The notes under the pieces are model-generated. The model was given only the letters and a program-made list of their open reading frames with translations. It was not told the origin of the DNA and did not search any database. 64,000 nt of DNA from JAAYJK01 sp964501655 (lineage in GTDB: Bacteria; Bacillota; Syntrophomonadia; Syntrophomonadales; Syntrophomonadaceae). Where the stretch lies: positions 62,001 through 126,000 of the forward strand of contig CAZCTN010000003.1 of the NCBI GenBank assembly GCA_964501655.1, in the 5' to 3' direction. Shown one piece after another: positions 25,785 to 34,461 of this stretch. How positions within the stretch are numbered: the first letter of the stretch is position 1; each line of letters begins with the position of its first letter. Position numbers and translations under genes: made by a program.

Positions 25785-26975
25785 TTATATGCCGGCCTGC
25801 TCTCTCAAGGTATGGGCCCGGTCTGTCTTTTCCCAGGTAAAGTTTTCTTCATTCCGGCCAAAATGGCCATAGGCAGCAGTCTTTTTATATATAGGCCGCC
25901 GCAGATTCAAATCCCTGATGATCGCTGCCGGGCGAAGGTCAAAATTAGCCCTAATAAGTTTGATTATATCTGCATCGGACAATTTGCCGGTTCCAAAAGT
26001 TTCCACCATAATCGAAACCGGATTGGCTATACCGATGGCATAGGCCAGCTGTATCTCACAACGATCAGCAATTCCCGCCGCTACAATATTCTTGGCTACA
26101 TACCGAGCCGCATAGGTCGCTGAACGGTCTACCTTGGTGGGATCCTTGCCTGAAAAGGCTCCTCCCCCATGCCGGGCCATTCCGCCGTAAGTATCCACTA
26201 TTATTTTTCTTCCGGTAAGACCGGAGTCCCCCTGGGGACCTCCTATAACGAAACGTCCAGTGGGGTTAACATAGTATTTAGTGTTGTCATCCAGCATCTC
26301 GGCTGGTATGACTGCTTTAATTACATGTTCGATAACATCCCGAAAGATAGTCTCATTATCAGCCTCAGGACCATGCTGGGTGGATACAACTACCGTATCG
26401 ATCCTGACCGGACGATGTTCATCGTACTCAACCGTTACCTGGGTTTTACCGTCAGGTCTCAGATAGGGTATGGTTCCATCCTTGCGAACCTGGGCCAGTC
26501 TACGGGACAGTTTGTGAGCCAGATAAATAGGCATGGGCATAAAATCTTCGGTCTCGTTGGTGGCATAACCAAACATCATCCCTTGATCTCCTGCTCCGAT
26601 GGCCTCAATGGCCGGGTCATCCATCTGCCCCCGTTTTGCTTCCAGGGCTTTATTAACTCCCATGGCTATATCGGGGGATTGTTCATCCAGGGAGGTAAGA
26701 ACCGCACAGGTATCACAATCAAAACCATATTTAGCCCTTGTATAACCAATCTCACACACTGTATCACGAATAAGCCGGGGTATATCCACATAACAGCTGG
26801 TAGTAATCTCTCCCGCTACAAATACCAGACCGGTGGTTACCAGAGTCTCAGCTGCTACTCTTCCGTACGGGTCCTGTTCCAGGATAGCATCCAGGATGGC
26901 ATCGGATATCTGGTCCGCCATCTTGTCCGGGTGCCCTTCGGTAACGGATTCAGAGGTAAATAAATATCTGGCCAA
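25785..26975 (-). CDS. metK: S-adenosylmethionine synthetase
   Basis: A 396-aa enzyme making SAM from methionine and ATP. Motifs: FTSESVTEGHPDKMADQISD, GAGDQGMMFGYA, the P-loop-like GGGAFSGKDPTKVDRS and the C-terminal FGRNEENFTWEKTD. TTG 26975 sits nine bases after AAGGAG; the ATG at 26984 directly abuts that site and is less likely. It lies about 25 bp after coaBC. No SAM riboswitch precedes it, so it is probably co-transcribed with the gmk-rpoZ-coaBC string. Confidence 0.96.
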   Translation of the reverse strand: MARYLFTSESVTEGHPDKMADQISDAILDAILEQDPYGRVAAETLVTTGLVFVAGEITTSCYVDIPRLIRDTVCEIGYTRAKYGFDCDTCAVLTSLDEQSPDIAMGVNKALEAKRGQMDDPAIEAIGAGDQGMMFGYATNETEDFMPMPIYLAHKLSRRLAQVRKDGTIPYLRPDGKTQVTVEYDEHRPVRIDTVVVSTQHGPEADNETIFRDVIEHVIKAVIPAEMLDDNTKYYVNPTGRFVIGGPQGDSGLTGRKIIVDTYGGMARHGGGAFSGKDPTKVDRSATYAARYVAKNIVAAGIADRCEIQLAYAIGIANPVSIMVETFGTGKLSDADIIKLIRANFDLRPAAIIRDLNLRRPIYKKTAAYGHFGRNEENFTWEKTDRAHTLREQAGI

Positions 26976-27000
26976 ATCTATCATCTCCTTGCAGTGCTTT

Positions 27001-28200
27001 CTAATTCAACAGGTCCACAACCTGATCAATGATCGAAGCTGCTACCTCTTTTTTGCTCATCAGCGGGTAAGATCTGGTTTCGCCACTTCGAGTAATGATG
27101 GTAACAATGTTGGTATCAGACGCAAATCCTGCCCCTTCCAGGGTCACGTCATTGGCAACAATGAAGTCCAGGTTTTTGCTTTCCAGTTTCTTTTTAGCAT
27201 TTTCTATAAGGTCTTGGGTTTCAGCGGCAAAGCCTACCATGATCTGGCCAGGTTTTTTAGCCTGTCCCAGGGTCCTCAATATATCCGGGGTACCCACCAG
27301 TTCCAAGGTGAGGGTCTCCGACCGGTGGTCCAATTTCTTGATCTTCTGATCCGCAGCCTGGAAAGCCCGAAAATCCCCCACGGCAGCTGCCCCAATAATA
27401 ATATCGCAGGCCGGCTGATGCTCGAGCATGATATCACACATCTCCTGTGCTCCCCAAGCAGATATACAAGTGATCCCTGGGGGAGGAGCAAGGTTGGACT
27501 TGCCGCTCACTAGGATTACCTCGGCCCCGCGACAGACTGCTTCTTCCGCAATCATATAGCCCATTTTGCCGGTACTTCGATTGGCAATGAAGCGAACCGG
27601 ATCTATATCCTCACAGGTGGTGCCTGCATTAACCATCAGCCGCTTTCCCTGCAAATCCTGTTTGGGAGTCAGCATCTGGCATATCTTCTGATAGATTATA
27701 TCTATTTCCGGCAATCTTCCGGGACCGGTAGCACCACAGGCCAGCACCCCGCTTCCTGGTTCCATAATTTCATATCCATACTGGTTTAATTTTTCCAGGT
27801 TATCCTGGACAACCGGATTTAGATACATGTTGCTGTTCATGGCTGGTACGATCAGCAACGGGGCTGTGTTAGCCAGCACCACGGTTGAAATCAAATCATC
27901 GGCAATCCCATGGGCCATTTTAGCGATCATATTGGCTGTAGCAGGGGCTACCACCATCAGATCCATCTGTTCAGCTATTCCTATATGCTGAACCTGCCAT
28001 TCATAGGACTCCTGCCATAAGTCAGTTATTACTTCTCGATTGGAAAGGGTTTTAAAAGTAAGCGGAGTAATAAACCTGGTGGCGCTCTCCGTCATCATCA
28101 CGATAACCTCTATCTCGTCTTTCCTCAGCCGGCTAACCAGATCGGCAATCTTGTATGCTGCTATACCGCCTGTTATAGCAATACCAACTGTCTTGGACAT
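27001..28200 (-). CDS. coaBC: Phosphopantothenoylcysteine decarboxylase / synthetase
   Basis: A 399-aa bifunctional enzyme of coenzyme A synthesis. The N-terminal flavoprotein CoaC (about 1-190) has ITGGIAAYK, VAPATANMIAKMAHGIADDL and PAMNSNMY with the catalytic Asn. The C-terminal CoaB synthetase (about 190-399) has MVNAGTTCEDIDPVRFIANRSTGKMG and VGFAAET. ATG 28200 lies six bases after GGGAGG. The order gmk-rpoZ-coaBC is the standard Firmicute order. Confidence 0.97.
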   Translation of the reverse strand: MSKTVGIAITGGIAAYKIADLVSRLRKDEIEVIVMMTESATRFITPLTFKTLSNREVITDLWQESYEWQVQHIGIAEQMDLMVVAPATANMIAKMAHGIADDLISTVVLANTAPLLIVPAMNSNMYLNPVVQDNLEKLNQYGYEIMEPGSGVLACGATGPGRLPEIDIIYQKICQMLTPKQDLQGKRLMVNAGTTCEDIDPVRFIANRSTGKMGYMIAEEAVCRGAEVILVSGKSNLAPPPGITCISAWGAQEMCDIMLEHQPACDIIIGAAAVGDFRAFQAADQKIKKLDHRSETLTLELVGTPDILRTLGQAKKPGQIMVGFAAETQDLIENAKKKLESKNLDFIVANDVTLEGAGFASDTNIVTIITRSGETRSYPLMSKKEVAASIIDQVVDLLN

Positions 28201-28228
28201 CTCCATCCTCCCTTAATGCCGGGTTTTA

Positions 28229-28411
28229 TCAGTTGATCTTGACTCTTCCGCCAATAATATCCTCCAGAGCTTCGGTAACCATTGTAGACAAACGATAATC
28301 GTCATCTTTCTTTTGTTCTGACAGACTGCGAGCTCGTTTAGCTACGGCTACTACCACTGCATATTTGCTGTCAGCTATTTTTATAAGTTCTCTGGTCGAA
28401 GGAGGAATCAT
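28229..28411 (-). CDS. rpoZ: RNA polymerase omega subunit
   Basis: A 60-aa omega subunit that supports assembly of RNA polymerase around the beta' chain. It begins MIPPSTRELIKIADSKYAVVVAVAKRAR, with the alpha-helical core and the usual ALEDI near the end. Length is normal for clostridial omega. It lies seven bp after gmk and 28 bp before coaBC. Confidence 0.93.
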   Translation of the reverse strand: MIPPSTRELIKIADSKYAVVVAVAKRARSLSEQKKDDDYRLSTMVTEALEDIIGGRVKIN

Positions 28412-28418
28412 ACTCTAA

Positions 28419-29018
28419 TCACCCCACAATAATATTATTGAGATTGCATCGTTCTGCTTGTATTATAGAACGAACCTTTTCCAGTGCCTCATTTACATCG
28501 TTATTAACCACGACATAATTGTAGTACCTGATATGAGCCATTTCCGCCTCACAGGTTGCCAGCCTGAGATCAATGCTGTCCTGAGAGTCCTCTCCTCTGC
28601 TGCACAGGCGCCGGGCCAGCTCATCCAGGTCAGGAGGAGCCAGGAATATGAATACCGCATCAGGCATCTTATTCTTCACCTGCATGGCGCCCTGGATATC
28701 AATTTCCAGCAGCACGTCACAACCATTCTGCAAATGTCTTATAACAAAACCGCGAGGAGTTCCATAGCGGTTGGCATACACTTCGGCCCATTCCAGCAGT
28801 TCATCATCTTCGATCATCCGGTCAAATTCATTGCGATCAAGAAAAAAGTAGTCCTGACCATGTATCTCGCTGCCTCTCGGTTTACGGGTAGTAGCTGAAA
28901 CTGACAAACAAATGTCATCCATGGCTTTGAGCAAAGCCTCTTTTACCGTTCCCTTGCCAACCCCAGAGGGGCCGGATAATACAAATAGTATCCCTTTTCT
29001 CCTGATCACTTTATACAC
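28419..29018 (-). CDS. gmk: Guanylate kinase
   Basis: A 199-aa kinase converting GMP to GDP. It has the P-loop SGPSGVGKGTVKEAL, the GMP-binding SVSATTRKPRGSEIHGQDYFFL, EWAEVYANRYGTP and LLEIDIQGAMQVK. A GTG start at 29018 is used. It lies between remA and rpoZ, as in Bacillus. Confidence 0.96.
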   Translation of the reverse strand: MYKVIRRKGILFVLSGPSGVGKGTVKEALLKAMDDICLSVSATTRKPRGSEIHGQDYFFLDRNEFDRMIEDDELLEWAEVYANRYGTPRGFVIRHLQNGCDVLLEIDIQGAMQVKNKMPDAVFIFLAPPDLDELARRLCSRGEDSQDSIDLRLATCEAEMAHIRYYNYVVVNNDVNEALEKVRSIIQAERCNLNNIIVG

Positions 29019-29039
29019 ATCCCGCCAACTGCTATTGAG

Positions 29040-29303
29040 TTAGATTTCCTCGTTATTGCTTTCTTTCGAAGTCAGGCGGTTGGCAACTGTCTCCGGTTGA
29101 ACCGCCGAAAGAATAACATGAGAACTATCTGTAATAATCACTGCTCGGGTGCGACGTCCGTAGGTAGCATCGATTAGTATTCCTTTTTCCCTGGCTTCCT
29201 GTATTATCCGTTTGATAGGAGCAGATTCGGGGCTTACTATGGCAACAATTCTATTTGCCGCTACAATATTGCCAAAGCCTATGTTAACCAATTTAATATC
29301 CAT
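29040..29303 (-). CDS. remA: RemA-type regulator (DUF370)
   Basis: An 87-aa protein starting MDIKLVNIGFGNIVAANRIVAIVSPESAPIK, the conserved face of RemA. In Bacillus subtilis RemA is a DNA-binding activator of biofilm matrix and osmoprotection genes. Key arginines are in DATYGRRTRAVIIT. Its place between yicC and gmk matches the conserved order. Target genes in this organism cannot be read from the window. Confidence 0.94.
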   Translation of the reverse strand: MDIKLVNIGFGNIVAANRIVAIVSPESAPIKRIIQEAREKGILIDATYGRRTRAVIITDSSHVILSAVQPETVANRLTSKESNNEEI

Positions 29304-29332
29304 TAATACCCGGAATTACCGGCCCACCTCCA

Positions 29333-30211
29333 CTATTCAATATTTTGCAGTTGTTCTCTTATTTTTTCAATTTCCGCCTTAACATCAACAACTATCTGAC
29401 TCATTTTAAGATCATTGGATTTGGAAGATATAGTGTTTATTTCCCGGAACATCTCCTGCACCAGAAAGTCACACTTGCGCCCCACTGCTTCGTCCAGGGA
29501 GAGCAGATTCTGCAAATGTTCTACATGGCTGTTAAGCCGCACAATTTCTTCGGTAATACTAGTTTTGTCTGCGAATATGGCAACTTCCTGCAAAAGCCTA
29601 TTTTCATCCAGTAATTCGCTGTCCATTACTTCCTGAATACGAGACTGCAATTTGCTGCGATACTCCATTTCTACCGTTGGAGTTCTTTGTTCCAGCTCTT
29701 TGACCCGGGATAAAATCTGTTCATTACGAGCCAGGATGTCCCGAACCAGATTTTGCCCTTCTTTTTCCCTCATCTCCAGCACCCCGTTCACAGAAGCTTG
29801 AACAGCTTTTTGCAGGATTGCCCACACTATGTCCAGATCTTCATCCTCATCCTGCAGGCTGAACACTTCAGGAAGCCGAAAAACGTCAATTACTCTTATT
29901 TCCTTAGAAATATTTAGATTTTCAGCTATTTCCTTCAAATAGTTATAATACGCTATAGCCAAACCTTTGTCAACCTTCAGGGTTCTCCGTGAATCATCAA
30001 TTTTATCAATGTTAACGTTAATTTCCAGCCGGCCTCTCTGAAGGCTTTTTTTGATCTCTTCCTTGATTTTTTCTTCCAGGATGCTGTATCTGCGCGGCAT
30101 GCGAATATGTGGATCCAAAAAACGGTGATTGACTCCCCTTATTTCACAACTTACCTGATAACCCTCTTCGTTAATCTGGCTGCGTCCAAAACCTGTCATA
30201 CTTCTTACCAT
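29333..30211 (-). CDS. yicC: YicC/YloC family endoribonuclease
   Basis: A 292-aa protein with the N-terminal signature MVRSMTGFGRSQ and CEIRGVNHRFLD, and the C-terminal DUF1732 part with ETSITEE-like DKTSITEEIVRLNSH and GRKCDFLVQEMFREINTISSKSND. Relatives (YicC, YloC) are metal-dependent endoribonucleases that act on selected RNAs. It is first in the yicC-remA-gmk-rpoZ string and is preceded by 180 bp without other genes. Identity is certain, biological target unknown. Confidence 0.95.
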   Translation of the reverse strand: MVRSMTGFGRSQINEEGYQVSCEIRGVNHRFLDPHIRMPRRYSILEEKIKEEIKKSLQRGRLEINVNIDKIDDSRRTLKVDKGLAIAYYNYLKEIAENLNISKEIRVIDVFRLPEVFSLQDEDEDLDIVWAILQKAVQASVNGVLEMREKEGQNLVRDILARNEQILSRVKELEQRTPTVEMEYRSKLQSRIQEVMDSELLDENRLLQEVAIFADKTSITEEIVRLNSHVEHLQNLLSLDEAVGRKCDFLVQEMFREINTISSKSNDLKMSQIVVDVKAEIEKIREQLQNIE

Positions 30212-30392
30212 AAGCCACTACCTTTCCTGTCCATTTATCCAGCAATATCTCTTAGTTCTTAGGGAGCAGAATTTCTGCAACCTGTCCTGATATATATCAT
30301 TCCAGCCCGCTAAGTATATAATACCGGCCTTATTTCCGCTTTTATCAGCTTAAAGTATATTATATCCTGAAGTATTGTACAATAATTAGATA

Positions 30393-33104
30393 CTAAACCA
30401 CATCAACTCTATGGTTCCAAACCGAAGCTCTAAATGAATCGATGACAAACGCACAGTATTTGAAAAGGAGTTTGGTCCCTGACAACACCAGTATAACCCC
30501 CCACTGCCATAACTCCAGTCCCACGGTATGAAATATCTGCTGCATGGCCGGCACATAAAGAACTCCCATATGCATCAAAATAGATCCCCCCACCGCGAAA
30601 AGCAGGAACTTGTTCTTAAACATCCCCAACTCAAAGGGGGAATATCTCTCAGAGCGACATTCGAATACATAAAAAAGCTGAGCAAATACCAGGGTAGTGA
30701 AAGCCATGGTCCGAGCAGAATCAATTCCTGTCAGGTGGTTAAAGCGACAGTAGATCAATCCTATAGTAAATACCAGCAGGGTAACTGCCGCTATGTATAT
30801 TCCCCGACCGGCAATTATCCATCCCAATCGGTGGGAGAAAATGCTCTCATCTTTACCCCTGGGTTTTCTGTCCATTATTCCAGGTTCAGGGGGTTCCAGG
30901 CCAAGAGCCATGGCCGGCAACCCATCGGTAACCAGATTGACCCACAGTATTTGTATAGGGAGCAGGGGGAGGGGGTACCCCAGTATTGAAGCTGCAAACA
31001 TAACCAGTACTTCGCCAATATTGCACCCCAGAAGGTATCTGATAAACTTCCTGATGTTATCATATATAGCCCTTCCCTCATAAATTGCACTAACTATAGT
31101 GGAGAAATCATCATCGGCCAGGATCAGGGCCGATGCCTCTTTGGTAACCTCGGTCCCCGCAATACCCATGGATATTCCGATATCAGCTGTTTTTACTGCT
31201 GGAGCATCATTGACCCCATCTCCAGTCATGGCTACTACATGCCGCTTCTTTTTGAGAACTTTCACAATCCGGTTTTTATGATGAGGAGTTACCCGAGCAA
31301 AGACTCTGGTATTCAATGCTTCATGGCAGAGTTGCTCATCTGACAGCCGGTCGATTTCAATGCCGCTGATCACCTTATCCACGGTTCCAATACCTATCTG
31401 GGCAGCGATAGCCTGTGCAGTCCGGGGATGATCTCCGGTTAACATAACTGGTGTAACTCCGGCCTGCAGACAGCTTTTTACCGATTCGGCCACCCCGTAT
31501 CGGGGGGGATCCATAATGCCGCACATGCCCGCGAAGGTCAGATCCTTTTCCAGCTCTTGATCAGGCAGTTTAAGACTGCTCATCTCCAGCTTTCGGAAGG
31601 CAAAGGCCAGTACTCTTAAGGCTTCATTTCCCCAGCTGTCCTGCAAAGCCAGCATATTCTGCCGTTCCTGTTCATTCATGATTCTTACCCGCTCCATATC
31701 CATCACCCGGGTACAACGCGGCAGCAGTACATCCAAGGAACCCTTCACCAGCAGCAGGCAATTCTGCTCGTCTCTCACTATTACACTCATTCTCTTTCGT
31801 TCTGAATCAAATGGTATTTCCCTAAGTACTGGCTCCTGGTTCCCGAAACCGGCTTTATGGGCCATGACCAGGAGTGCTCCTTCAGTAGGATCACCCTGAA
31901 TGACATATGCGCCTCGTTTTCTTTCCAGCAGAGAGTTATTGCAATTCAAAGCAATGTACATCATTTGCTGCAGGGTCCGGTCATTGCCCGGATCCGCTTC
32001 TTGCCCCTCCAGAATAAATCTGCCCCGGGGATCATATCCCTCACCTTCCACTTCATACACCCGGTCGCAGGTAGCTGCTCTGGTTACGGCCATCTTATTC
32101 TGGGTCAGGGTACCGGTCTTATCGGTACAAATCACGGTAGTACAGCCCAAGGTTTCAACTGCCGGCAGCTTTCTAACAATTGCATTTCTGTTTGCCATTC
32201 GCTGTACCCCCAGAGCCAGAACCACGGTTACTATAGCTGGTAGCCCTTCAGGTATGGCAGCTACAGCCAAACTAATACCGGCCAGCAACATGGTAATCAG
32301 GTCTTCCCCGCGATATATGCCTAGCCCGGCTACTACCGTACAAACTGCTATACAGACAGCAATCAATATTTTGCCTAACTGGTCCAACTTCTTCTGCAGA
32401 GGAGTCATTACCGCTTCAGCTTCTTTGATCATAGCGGCAATCTGCCCCATGATCGTGCTGCCGCCGGTTTCAACCACTATAGCCTTGCCCCTGCCCCGGG
32501 TTACTGCAGTACCCATATAAGCCATGTTCCGATGTTCAGCCAAGGGAGTTTCGGCCTCCAGCACCGTCGCGGCGTTCTTGGAAACTGGGTGCGACTCTCC
32601 GGTTAAGGTGGATTCATCCACTTCCAGGCTGTAATCCTCGATCAAGCGCAAATCAGCCGGTATTTTATCACCGGTATTGATAAAGATAATATCTCCCGGA
32701 ACCAGGTCTTCTGCCCTGATCTTGATTCTCTGGCCGTTGCGTAATACCAGGGCACTGGCCGAGGCCAGCTTCCTTATCTCTTCCAGTGATCTCTCAGCCC
32801 GGTATTCCTGAACAAATCCCAGAATAGCATTCAGAATTACAATGGCCATAATGGTGATTGCGTCGGCCATAGCCCCTACCAATCCTGATATCACTGTGGC
32901 CGCCAGCAGTACTAGTATCATAGTGTTGGTAAACTGTTCCAGCAGGATTTTGACCGGATGGATTTTTTTGTCTTCTTCGATCCTGTTGCCCAACAAGCTT
33001 TGCAGGCTTCGAGCTGCAGCGTTACTGAGCCCTGTTTGGGCATCGCTGTTCAATATCTCGATAGCCTCTCCCGCACTTTTTCCCTGCCAGCAGTGGTTCA
33101 ACAT
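30393..33104 (-). CDS. Calcium-type P-type ATPase
   Basis: A 903-aa cation pump of the PacL/SERCA (P2) class. It has the actuator motif TGES (168-171), M4 motif IPEGLPA (284-290) with an ion-binding Glu, the phosphorylation site D328 in CTDKTGTLTQ, the ATP-binding KGSLDVLLPRC and the hinge MTGDGVNDAPA. About ten membrane helices are visible. An N-terminal cation_ATPase_N domain starts SAGEAIEILNSD. The likely job is Ca2+ (possibly Mn2+) export. It appears to be a single-gene unit; ATG 33104 follows GGGAGGCTGAATA. Confidence 0.94.
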   Translation of the reverse strand: MLNHCWQGKSAGEAIEILNSDAQTGLSNAAARSLQSLLGNRIEEDKKIHPVKILLEQFTNTMILVLLAATVISGLVGAMADAITIMAIVILNAILGFVQEYRAERSLEEIRKLASASALVLRNGQRIKIRAEDLVPGDIIFINTGDKIPADLRLIEDYSLEVDESTLTGESHPVSKNAATVLEAETPLAEHRNMAYMGTAVTRGRGKAIVVETGGSTIMGQIAAMIKEAEAVMTPLQKKLDQLGKILIAVCIAVCTVVAGLGIYRGEDLITMLLAGISLAVAAIPEGLPAIVTVVLALGVQRMANRNAIVRKLPAVETLGCTTVICTDKTGTLTQNKMAVTRAATCDRVYEVEGEGYDPRGRFILEGQEADPGNDRTLQQMMYIALNCNNSLLERKRGAYVIQGDPTEGALLVMAHKAGFGNQEPVLREIPFDSERKRMSVIVRDEQNCLLLVKGSLDVLLPRCTRVMDMERVRIMNEQERQNMLALQDSWGNEALRVLAFAFRKLEMSSLKLPDQELEKDLTFAGMCGIMDPPRYGVAESVKSCLQAGVTPVMLTGDHPRTAQAIAAQIGIGTVDKVISGIEIDRLSDEQLCHEALNTRVFARVTPHHKNRIVKVLKKKRHVVAMTGDGVNDAPAVKTADIGISMGIAGTEVTKEASALILADDDFSTIVSAIYEGRAIYDNIRKFIRYLLGCNIGEVLVMFAASILGYPLPLLPIQILWVNLVTDGLPAMALGLEPPEPGIMDRKPRGKDESIFSHRLGWIIAGRGIYIAAVTLLVFTIGLIYCRFNHLTGIDSARTMAFTTLVFAQLFYVFECRSERYSPFELGMFKNKFLLFAVGGSILMHMGVLYVPAMQQIFHTVGLELWQWGVILVLSGTKLLFKYCAFVIDSFRASVWNHRVDVV

Positions 33105-33214
33105 TATTCAGCCTCCCAAAGCTTTTTAAAAAATCTTTATTCAAAAGGCTGACATAAAAGAACCTGGCTCATCTTAAGCTGATCAAATCCCGCCCGGACC
33201 CCCAATCTGGCCGG

Positions 33215-33268
33215 CTGCAAAAAAGCCCGCGCTTGAAACGTCTATAAACACGTGTCAGTCGTGGGCTT
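33215..33268 (-). terminator. Terminator after the UDG-like gene
   Basis: On the minus strand AAGCCC (33268-33263) pairs with GGGCTT (33228-33223) across a long, partly self-complementary loop containing ACGTGT/ACGT, followed by TTTTTTGC. It lies about 50 bp past the stop at 33317. Confidence 0.65.
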
Positions 33269-33316
33269 GTCATCCCAAATTCTTGTTCTTTTTTCCACCG
33301 GTCCAATAGCTCCAGA

Positions 33317-33988
33317 TCACAAAGTACTAGTTTCCTGATTAGGATAATCGCTGATCGTTATTCCCGACACCATTCTGCTGCAGGTTTCAAGGTTAAATTG
33401 TTCCGGTTCGGCCAAGGAAATAAAACATCTTCCCTGCTCATTGCAGAAAACTTCTTCCGGCTGAAAATCCTTAAAAATTCCGTAAGATTTCAAAACAAAT
33501 TCGCTGACCCGCTGCCCAAAGAGCAGCACTATTCTAGGGTTTAATATCTCTAATTCCTCCAATAAAAACGGCAGGCAGCTTATAATGTAATCGTCAGATG
33601 GTTTAATTGGGATCCCCTCACAGGGTTTAGCGGAGAGCAAACACCTGAGGTCCCGGTCGATCAGTTTATTATTTTGCAGGTAACAGGCGGTGCTGCTACG
33701 CAAGGTGCAGGCTTTAGGCTGACAACGCACCAGAAAGGTATGGTATACCTTATTGAGGTTAAGCTCGCTTTTGATCATTTCTCTAAGCTGCAGAAGTTTA
33801 TCCGGAGAACTCATAACCTGATGGTCGCTTTCAAATACCATCACCAGTTCCGGCTCCAAATCGCCCTTCCCCATTGCAGGCTTGCGCACACAACTTAACA
33901 GGGGCTTGCACCGCTTGCATTGAGCAATCCTATCTTCCATCTCAATGATGAATCGAATATTCTGTTCCCTGCGACCACCTATGGTCAT
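33317..33988 (-). CDS. Degenerate uracil-DNA-glycosylase-fold protein, cysteine-rich
   Basis: A 223-aa protein resembling family 4/5 uracil-DNA glycosylases, which hold a [4Fe-4S] cluster. Seen: C24-x2-C27 near the N-terminus, VYHTFLVRCQP matching the family strand TNVVKCRPP, and SCLPFLLEELEILNPRIVLLFG matching CRPFLEEQIELIRPRVIVALG, with C138 as the fourth ligand. Two departures stand out. The catalytic GEAPG loop is replaced by VFESDHQ, and a cysteine-rich stretch of about 35 residues is inserted between the third motif and C138. It is probably not an active glycosylase and may bind nucleic acid or a metal. ATG 33988 follows GGGAG. Confidence 0.6.
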   Translation of the reverse strand: MTIGGRREQNIRFIIEMEDRIAQCKRCKPLLSCVRKPAMGKGDLEPELVMVFESDHQVMSSPDKLLQLREMIKSELNLNKVYHTFLVRCQPKACTLRSSTACYLQNNKLIDRDLRCLLSAKPCEGIPIKPSDDYIISCLPFLLEELEILNPRIVLLFGQRVSEFVLKSYGIFKDFQPEEVFCNEQGRCFISLAEPEQFNLETCSRMVSGITISDYPNQETSTL

Positions 33989-34034
33989 TAAGAGGACTCC
34001 CTTCCAACAAGCTATTGGTATGAGATGGATAATA

Positions 34035-34445
34035 TTATTGCTTTTTTTCCTTTAACTTGTATAAATAATCCCGGGTTCGGCTATTTAATCCCCAGGTTGC
34101 ATCTCCCAGTTTTACACTGAGGTATTTTCTCATGTTGACATCCAGATCAGGATTGACATGATCCAGCAGCAGATATAATAAACGCAGTATATCCACCATG
34201 TTGGAAAATAGCCTTTCTGTGGGCACCATCTGCAACAGCTTGTCTTTTCTGCCATAATGGTAAACCATTTTCTTCAGGACCCACAGCATTTCTGCATTTG
34301 ACCATTCGTCTTTCTTGATTATTTCATCCATCAGGGCATCCGAACCCAGGGTGTTTTCCAAATTCTCAATATCTCTCCAGGCCTGACTGCCGAATATGGT
34401 ATTATCTATACCCATCATTTGTTCAACTAAATCTCTTTCTTTCAC
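34035..34445 (-). CDS. Hypothetical protein, 136 aa
   Basis: I do not recognise this protein. It is acidic in the first half and basic at the end, predicted almost entirely helical, with no membrane segment, signal peptide or cysteines. GTG 34445 lies behind a good AGGAGG and codon use is like the neighbours, so the gene is probably real. It sits 16 bp after the LysM/NlpC gene and about 46 bp before the UDG-like gene on the same strand, so the three may be co-transcribed. No function is proposed. Confidence 0.7.
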   Translation of the reverse strand: MKERDLVEQMMGIDNTIFGSQAWRDIENLENTLGSDALMDEIIKKDEWSNAEMLWVLKKMVYHYGRKDKLLQMVPTERLFSNMVDILRLLYLLLDHVNPDLDVNMRKYLSVKLGDATWGLNSRTRDYLYKLKEKKQ

Positions 34446-34461
34446 CTTGTCCTCCTGCAGT

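Noticed and set aside
26976..27000. SAM riboswitch before metK
   Set aside because: metK follows coaBC by about 25 bp, leaving no room for one.
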